DNA from: Verrucomicrobiota bacterium
Lineage (GTDB): Bacteria > Verrucomicrobiota > Verrucomicrobiia > Chthoniobacterales > UBA10450
Assembly: GCA_003218345.1 (NCBI GenBank)
Contig: QHNF01000044.1
Span: 1 to 11,274, forward strand
Length of the DNA stretch: 11,274 nucleotides
Reading direction: 5' to 3'
Shown here one piece after another: positions 6,554 through 11,274 of the stretch; within the stretch, counting starts at the first letter, position 1, and each line of letters opens with the position of its first letter. The position numbers were made by a program, and so were the translations under genes. Below the pieces are notes generated by a model that was not told the origin of the DNA, ran no database searches, and worked only from the letters and a program-made list of their open reading frames with translations.

Positions 6554-8284
6554 TTATTCGACATAGCCTAGAGCCCGAAGGCGTTCTTCAACTTTGGCTG
6601 ACTCCTCATCAGTGTAGCCGCTCGGACGATCTGGCTCTGAGACGCCGGAAGCATCGCCAGCTTGGACGGGATGCGCGGTAAGGAAATCCGCTCGGAAGGC
6701 GTTCGTTAGAACTTTGCCGTCCATATCTTCAGGCACAGGCACACCGAGCAGGTAAAGGAGCGTTGGAGCGAGATCGATGAGCTGCGCGTTTTCAATCTCC
6801 GACGCAGCTTTCAAAGCCGGCCCACGGCCAATCAAGATTCCGTTAAGCCGGTGTGTGCCGCCCCATTCGCTATCTCCTGATGGACGATGCTCACGAATCA
6901 TTACCGGTGGTTTGCGCTTGTCCTTTCTAAAACTTGGCTGCGTCGAGAAAAGGCTGTCTTCGCTCCACCAGTCTAGAATGAGGTCGGCGCATTCCTCGGA
7001 AAATGGGCCATTGAAGATCTCGTCGCGTCGATAAACTCGGGCGATTATCGGCTTGCCGGTGCGCGGGTCCTTAAGTTCCCCTAATTTCTCAATGATAAAG
7101 TCGATCAAGGCATTGTACTCTGCTGGTTCCACGATTCCGGCAGGTTTTACCCCTTTTAAGTTGATCCAGATGCTTGGGGGCGAGGCGAGTACTTCGCTGC
7201 AATATGCTTTGCTGCGACTCCAGTCGATGTATTGAAACGATGTGTAAGCGAGTTCCGCTTTTTTCCTCAGAGTAGGAAATGCTTCCGCAAGAAGACTCTT
7301 CTGACGCGACGAGAGCGACTTACGCAGAAACGAAAACGCCCCTCGCAGAACAGTCGCGCCTATCTTGCGCAGAAATTTTCCTTGTCGACCGCCGGCTCCG
7401 CTCTTGCTGTAGTGCAGTAGGCCAAGTTGCTGCAGGTAACGGTTTAGAAACACGGTGCGATCAACGACCGGACCGCCACCGTGATCGGAAACAACCAAAA
7501 CAGTCGCGTCTGCTGGAAGCTTCTCGATTATCTGTCCGGTCACGGCATCCAATCGTTCGTACACCTCACGCACTGCATTTCCAAAACGAGCTTCGGCTTT
7601 TGGGTCATGAAGAAAATGACTGCGGTCCATGTACTGCCAGAAATAGTGCTGCACAGTGTCAATCGACATGAAGACAAACATCATCACGTCTTGCGGATGG
7701 TGTTCCAGAAGGTAAAGAGCGACCGCGGCCCACTGCCGGTCGATTTTCTCCATTTCGGCGAGCACTTGAGCGCGCCGCCGGTCGGTGGACATGAATCCCA
7801 GGAACCGGACATCGTGATCAATCTTGCCGAAATGATCGACCAGTTCGCGTTTAAGTGAGGGCGGATGGACGAACCGACTGTTCGCAGAGGGTGTATCCAA
7901 ACCGGAGATTTGGAACCCGTTCAACGTCTCAGGCGGATACGTAAACGGAATGTTCATAGTGCCCACGGAAAACCCAGCAGTATTGAGCAGCTTCCAGATG
8001 GTAGGTGAGCGGCGTGAACCGCCATTGGCGTAATTCATCGCGTAACCGTCCGCTTCAGTTTCGACAAAATGAAAGACGCCGTGCTTACCAGGATTCTTGC
8101 CGGTCATGAATGATGTCCAAGCCGGTGGAGTAATTGGCGGAAGAACCGACTGAAGGGATCCGGCCACACCTGCTCTCATCAAGTTTGCAAGGTTCGGCAT
8201 GCCACCTTCGGCAATCCAGGGACGGATGAGTGTCCACGTCGCTGCATCCAAACCTATGATGACTACCTTCGGGTGTTTCTTCAC
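6554..8284 (-). CDS. Alkaline-phosphatase-superfamily phosphodiesterase-like protein (paralog 2)
   Basis: This 576-residue protein belongs to the type I phosphodiesterase / nucleotide pyrophosphatase branch of the alkaline phosphatase superfamily. All expected active-site positions are visible: D13 in VVIIGLDAAT, the probable nucleophile T52 in ITPPAWTSFMTG, D209 and H213 in SIDTVQHYF, D267 and H268 in VVSDHGGGP, and H478 in GTHRLNG. It should therefore be a two-metal phosphotransfer or hydrolysis enzyme. There is no signal peptide or membrane helix, so it is probably cytoplasmic; its substrate is unknown. The C-terminus ends in EERLRALGYVE, a tail I recall from relatives. The start is GTG 8284, overlapping the stop of paralog 1 as GTGA, which points to translational coupling. 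Context with glycosyltransferases suggests action on a phosphorylated or nucleotide-linked glycan intermediate, which is inference. Confidence 0.88.
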   Translation of the reverse strand: MKKHPKVVIIGLDAATWTLIRPWIAEGGMPNLANLMRAGVAGSLQSVLPPITPPAWTSFMTGKNPGKHGVFHFVETEADGYAMNYANGGSRRSPTIWKLLNTAGFSVGTMNIPFTYPPETLNGFQISGLDTPSANSRFVHPPSLKRELVDHFGKIDHDVRFLGFMSTDRRRAQVLAEMEKIDRQWAAVALYLLEHHPQDVMMFVFMSIDTVQHYFWQYMDRSHFLHDPKAEARFGNAVREVYERLDAVTGQIIEKLPADATVLVVSDHGGGPVVDRTVFLNRYLQQLGLLHYSKSGAGGRQGKFLRKIGATVLRGAFSFLRKSLSSRQKSLLAEAFPTLRKKAELAYTSFQYIDWSRSKAYCSEVLASPPSIWINLKGVKPAGIVEPAEYNALIDFIIEKLGELKDPRTGKPIIARVYRRDEIFNGPFSEECADLILDWWSEDSLFSTQPSFRKDKRKPPVMIREHRPSGDSEWGGTHRLNGILIGRGPALKAASEIENAQLIDLAPTLLYLLGVPVPEDMDGKVLTNAFRADFLTAHPVQAGDASGVSEPDRPSGYTDEESAKVEERLRALGYVE

Positions 8285-9825
8285 TTTGCAATGAGGGTTG
8301 TGAACGGAGCGGCCAAATCGGTATTGGCCGCTGATGAGTCAATCTCGCCGAACGAATCAGCAAAAGAACATGCCAACGCCGTGCCCTCCATATCTTGCGG
8401 AACTGGTAAGCCGTACAATCGCAAGATTGTTGGCGCGATGTCTGTGATTCGCAGCCCTTCGATTTGACGGCCACCGGGAATCCCGTCGCCCGCCGGATGC
8501 AACAGGAATATTCCATTCTCGGCATGGTTAGCGCCATCGGGGCCCGTGTCGTTCTTGAACGTGTGTATCTGCCCGCCGCCGACAGTACCGACAGAACGCC
8601 AGTAAAGATCGCCGAAATACACGATGAGGTCCGGCGCCACACCGCGCACTTCTCTATACAATTGTTCCGGCCGAAAAACTTTAGTCCCGATTTCCCGTCC
8701 ATTTTCATCGGGGATGGTTTTCAGTCCCGCGGCCAATTCCTCCCTGATGTTTTCGTATTCTTCAGGCGCAATCGTTCCGTTTGGCTCGCGGCCCGCCACA
8801 TTCAGAAAAACACGCGCGTAATAGCCGCCGTCCCCCCAAGCTTTAGTTCGCGACCAATCAATCTTAGCTTTCGCGAGCGGTACCGGGTTGGCGGGTTCTT
8901 CGGCTAACGAGAGGTAGCCGTTTGCAATTAGCCATTCGTTTACGCAGATGCCGCCGTCCATGCGCTTGGCACCGTGATCGGACACAACGAGCACAACCGT
9001 CGCATCATCGGCGAACGTGAGCAAGCTGCCAATTTCACGATCCACTTCTTGGTAATAGTCGTGAATTGCGCTCTCGAATTTATTGCCGGGGGCGTAAAGG
9101 CGATGCGCTGGATCCATATCATCCCAAAACGCATGATGAATTCGGTCGACGCCCATTTCGACCATCATAAAAAAATCCCACTCTTCGTTTGAAAGAAGAT
9201 GCCGCGCGACTTGGAACCGCTTACGGGTCATCTCATAAATGTCGGCCAACACCTTGGGTTTATTACCGGAGCGGAAATCGCGTACGTCCACAACGTATTC
9301 GCCGACGAGACTCGCAATTTCGTCTTTGAGCTCGGAGGGATATGTGTAATTGCAGGTGATATCGGGAGTCAGAAAATCTCCGATCAAAAATCCGTTGAGT
9401 GGTCGAGGCGGATATGTTCCGGGTACGCCAATGACAATCGAGCGCTTCCCACTTCGCGAAAGAATGTCCCAAACCCGGTCCTCTTTTATAGCGAGGGAAT
9501 TTGCGATCGAGTATCGGTCGTATGAGTGATCAGCTCGGTTTCGAAAGCCGTAAACTCCAAGTGTGCCCGGGCTCTTGGATGACATCATCACCGACCATGC
9601 CGGCACTGTGATAGGCGGGTCGCACGAACGCAGCGGTCCGTAGAACCCATTTCGACAGAGACGCTTCAAGTTTGGCAAATCATCAAGCCAGCGATCAAAA
9701 ACCAACTCAGGCGCGGCGCAGTCCAGTCCTATCACCATAACTCGTGACCGCGTTCGTTTGCCAGGAACACGAACGCCTCCATCGCGCGCGGATTCAGGAG
9801 AAGACATGTTTTTCGGGTCGAACAT
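8281..9825 (-). CDS. Alkaline-phosphatase-superfamily phosphodiesterase-like protein (paralog 1)
   Basis: This 514-residue protein is a paralog of the next gene downstream and belongs to the same superfamily branch. Its metal and nucleophile positions are complete: D35 in VMVIGLDCAA, T73 in ITVPAWSVMMSS, D227 and H231 in GVDRIHHAFW, D283 and H284 in VVSDHGAKRMDGG, and H434 in ANHAENG. The TDIAPTILRLYGLPVP segment near 461-476 matches TLLYLLGVPVP in the paralog and is a family hallmark. No signal peptide or membrane helix is visible; the first 28 residues are polar and probably flexible. ATG 9825 lies two bases after the GT2 stop; an in-frame ATG at 9807 is also possible, and neither has a clear ribosome site. 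The stop overlaps the next start as GTGA. The two copies are quite diverged, so they may act on different substrates or form a heteromer. Confidence 0.88.
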   Translation of the reverse strand: MFDPKNMSSPESARDGGVRVPGKRTRSRVMVIGLDCAAPELVFDRWLDDLPNLKRLCRNGFYGPLRSCDPPITVPAWSVMMSSKSPGTLGVYGFRNRADHSYDRYSIANSLAIKEDRVWDILSRSGKRSIVIGVPGTYPPRPLNGFLIGDFLTPDITCNYTYPSELKDEIASLVGEYVVDVRDFRSGNKPKVLADIYEMTRKRFQVARHLLSNEEWDFFMMVEMGVDRIHHAFWDDMDPAHRLYAPGNKFESAIHDYYQEVDREIGSLLTFADDATVVLVVSDHGAKRMDGGICVNEWLIANGYLSLAEEPANPVPLAKAKIDWSRTKAWGDGGYYARVFLNVAGREPNGTIAPEEYENIREELAAGLKTIPDENGREIGTKVFRPEQLYREVRGVAPDLIVYFGDLYWRSVGTVGGGQIHTFKNDTGPDGANHAENGIFLLHPAGDGIPGGRQIEGLRITDIAPTILRLYGLPVPQDMEGTALACSFADSFGEIDSSAANTDLAAPFTTLIAK

Positions 9826-9827
9826 CG

Positions 9828-10616
9828 CTATGGCGAATCTTTGCTCACAGGATCTGCTAGGTCTGCTAACGTTAGAGAGGTCGGAGCTTCCTCAATCGCG
9901 GAATAGAGTCCCGCCTGGTTGGGCTCAACTCGGCGAAGCTTCCGCCAAAGCCGACAAAGTTCACGAAATGCCTTGATGATAACGCGAGGGTTGGCGCCGG
10001 ACGGTTTTCCATAAGTTCTCGGGAAATGATTTACTTTTACCTGGTGTATGCGCATTCCAAGTCGTGTCGCCTGCGCAAGGATTTCGGTATTCACCATCGC
10101 GCCAACGCACCTGATTTGCACGTGGTCAAAAACTGAACGCCGGAACAGCTTGAAAGCGCAATCGATATCTCGAATTTTGATGCCCAGCACTAGCCGCACC
10201 AGTACATTCCATCCGAATGCGTTTATACGGCGGTAAAATGGATCGTGTCGCTTAGCGCGGTAACCCGCGACAATCTCATAGTCCTCCGACCAACAGATTA
10301 GTTGCTGAAGCTCGCGAAGATCGAACTGCCCATCAGAATCCGAGAAGAAGATGAGGTCGTACTTAGCTGACATTATTCCGCTTTTAAGCGCTGCGCCGTA
10401 TCCCCTGTTCTGGGCGTGGCGAATCACCTCAACTTCCGGGTATCGAGCTTTCAAGTCCTCACAGACCAGAGCGGTGGTATCAGTACTGCCATCGTCCACA
10501 ACGATGATCTCCCATCTCGTGGCGATCTTGGGAAGAATCTCCCTAATTTCTTCTACTGTGTGCCCAATGTTGGCTTCCTCATTGAATGCTGGAAGAACTA
10601 CAGATAGATTACCCAT
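9828..10616 (-). CDS. Glycosyltransferase family 2, polyprenyl/dolichol-phosphate sugar transferase type
   Basis: From ATG 10616 the protein has 262 residues: MGNLSVVLPAFNEEANIG, the nucleotide-binding DDGSTD at 41-46, the metal-binding DSDGQFD around 93-99, NTEIL at 176-180 and RDIDCAFKLFRR at 149-160. This pattern matches DPM1/GtrB-like GT2 enzymes, which move a sugar from a nucleotide donor to polyprenyl phosphate on the cytoplasmic face of the membrane. The C-terminal membrane segments found in GtrB-like members are absent, so the protein is soluble or peripheral. It is the first gene of the minus-strand set. GGAGAGG at 10635-10629 lies twelve bases before the ATG, a little far but the best ribosome site near it. 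A GTG at 10703 would add 29 residues without family similarity and is rejected. The donor and acceptor cannot be read from the sequence. Confidence 0.88.
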   Translation of the reverse strand: MGNLSVVLPAFNEEANIGHTVEEIREILPKIATRWEIIVVDDGSTDTTALVCEDLKARYPEVEVIRHAQNRGYGAALKSGIMSAKYDLIFFSDSDGQFDLRELQQLICWSEDYEIVAGYRAKRHDPFYRRINAFGWNVLVRLVLGIKIRDIDCAFKLFRRSVFDHVQIRCVGAMVNTEILAQATRLGMRIHQVKVNHFPRTYGKPSGANPRVIIKAFRELCRLWRKLRRVEPNQAGLYSAIEEAPTSLTLADLADPVSKDSP

Positions 10617-10915
10617 CTTTTTAACAATCCTCTCCAAATTGGTTTTATTCGCAGTTGAGCCTAAACACCGTACCCAACCAAGGCAAGCGTTTGGGCACGC
10701 CACCTAGATTGATCGCGCCGTAAAACTAAACCGGATGCCCCGCGAATCGGCACAAACATCAAAGCTGGACGCGCGATGGAATGTAACCTCCAAGCTTGCC
10801 AAAAAGTTGCGCGGAATTGATCGCATCTCGCGACGTGCCGTGACTGGCCGCCGCGCATTGGTCATTGAGCGTTGAGCGTTTGCTGCCTACCTTCAGCAGA
10901 GAGTCGTTCGCCTGC
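10617..10915. other. Divergent intergenic region between the glycan operon and the PBP gene
   Basis: About 300 bases separate the leftward GT2 gene from the rightward penicillin-binding protein gene. Both promoters should lie here, but I cannot point to convincing -35/-10 pairs. A 7-base direct repeat TTGAGCG occurs twice in tandem at 10865-10878. No gene is supported in this stretch; a 65-codon minus-strand frame at 10661-10858 has no recognisable content. Confidence 0.5.
10629..10635 (-). promoter_or_regulatory. Ribosome binding site of the GT2 gene
   Basis: GGAGAGG on the minus strand ends twelve bases before ATG 10616. It supports that start over the GTG at 10703. The spacing is longer than usual. 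Confidence 0.45.
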
Positions 10916-11274
10916 TTGAAAACAACCACGACATATTTAGGGCCTTCGCCGGCCTTCCGTTTTCGGCCGCCCTGGTATTTGAGGCCGTGGTTTTATGTTC
11001 CCGTCGGCATCGTTGCGGTGCTGATCGTTGCTTTAGCTGTTTTCGTTTCCAGTCTCATCGCCGATCTCAAAGCGCAGGCCAGAACGTTCGATCTAAACAA
11101 GCTCGAACAGATGGAATCGGCCAGCGTCATTTTAGATCGGAACGGCAAGATCTTTGGCCAAATTTACGTGGAGAACCGCGAGACGGTTCCTTACGAGCAG
11201 TTGTCTCCTGATCTCATCAACGCAGTCGTTGCGGTCGAAGACGCGAAATTTTATCAGCATCACGGGTATGATTT
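10916..11274 (+). CDS. Class A penicillin-binding protein, N-terminal part (partial, runs off right edge)
   Basis: The frame is open from 10844 to the window end. Translated from TTG 10916 it gives a short basic, Pro-rich cytoplasmic tail (KTTTTYLGPSPAFRFRPP), one membrane helix near residues 26-46 (VPVGIVAVLIVALAVFV), and the start of a GT51 peptidoglycan glycosyltransferase domain: SASVILDRNGKIFGQIY, then INAVVAVEDAKFYQHHGYD. The EDxxFxxHxG motif with the catalytic Glu (residue 108) is complete. Such enzymes polymerise lipid II in the periplasm and usually carry a transpeptidase domain, which would lie outside the window. No ATG occurs upstream of the helix; TTG 10916 is the start closest to the membrane segment, with AGAGAG about twelve bases before it, while TTG 10880 and 10865 are alternatives. 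The gene is divergent from the glycan operon and probably unrelated to it in regulation. Confidence 0.82.
   Translation, partial: MKTTTTYLGPSPAFRFRPPWYLRPWFYVPVGIVAVLIVALAVFVSSLIADLKAQARTFDLNKLEQMESASVILDRNGKIFGQIYVENRETVPYEQLSPDLINAVVAVEDAKFYQHHGYD

Noticed and set aside
7279..7858. Plus-strand frames of 125-130 codons antisense to phosphatase paralog 2
   Set aside because: The opposite strand holds a complete enzyme with all active-site residues; the antisense frames have no recognisable content.
10661..10858. 65-codon minus-strand frame upstream of the GT2 gene
   Set aside because: No similarity, Arg-rich composition, and it overlaps the expected promoter region.
10865..10878. Tandem TTGAGCG repeat as a regulatory site
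   Set aside because: Only two 7-base copies, which can occur by chance; no known operator resembles it.
1..11274. CRISPR arrays, tRNA or rRNA genes, insertion sequences
   Set aside because: No regularly spaced repeats, tRNA-like cloverleaf, rRNA signature, transposase or terminal inverted repeats were seen on reading both strands.

Overview
The window is a tightly packed cell-envelope polysaccharide locus from a Gram-negative bacterium of medium GC content. An outer-membrane TolC-family channel and a periplasmic adaptor imply two membranes. The class A penicillin-binding protein at the right edge and the set of cytoplasmic alkaline-phosphatase-superfamily enzymes recall environmental Verrucomicrobia (Spartobacteria-like), but that placement rests on overall resemblance only and is a low-confidence inference.

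Nearly everything reads on the minus strand. In transcription order from about 10.6 kb down to 1 the genes are: a family 2 glycosyltransferase of the polyprenyl-phosphate type; two paralogous phosphodiesterase/alkaline-phosphatase-superfamily proteins; a short non-coding stretch that seems to hold the relic of a second GT2 gene; a family 4 glycosyltransferase; a YdjM-like membrane protein; a membrane-anchored HlyD/RND-type adaptor; a TolC-type channel; a Wzx-like flippase that is broken; and a polytopic membrane protein cut by the window edge. Four junctions are ATGA or GTGA stop/start overlaps and others are 2 to 45 bases apart or overlapping, so this looks like one or two long, translationally coupled operons. 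At the far right a divergent plus-strand gene, cut by the window edge, encodes the start of a peptidoglycan glycosyltransferase. About 300 bases without a supported gene lie between the two directions.

Together the genes fit assembly of a glycan on a lipid carrier (GT2, GT4), its transfer across the inner membrane (flippase) and some step needing an outer-membrane conduit (adaptor plus TolC). The two cytoplasmic phosphatase-like enzymes may act on phosphorylated or nucleotide-linked intermediates. No polymerase, ligase or inner-membrane pump is visible here.

The most notable points are the flippase, which has lost its central part and changed frame; a likely frameshifted GT2 N-terminal relic between the second phosphatase gene and the GT4 gene; the paired, apparently catalytically complete phosphatase-superfamily genes sitting beside glycosyltransferases; and an adaptor/TolC pair with no pump.
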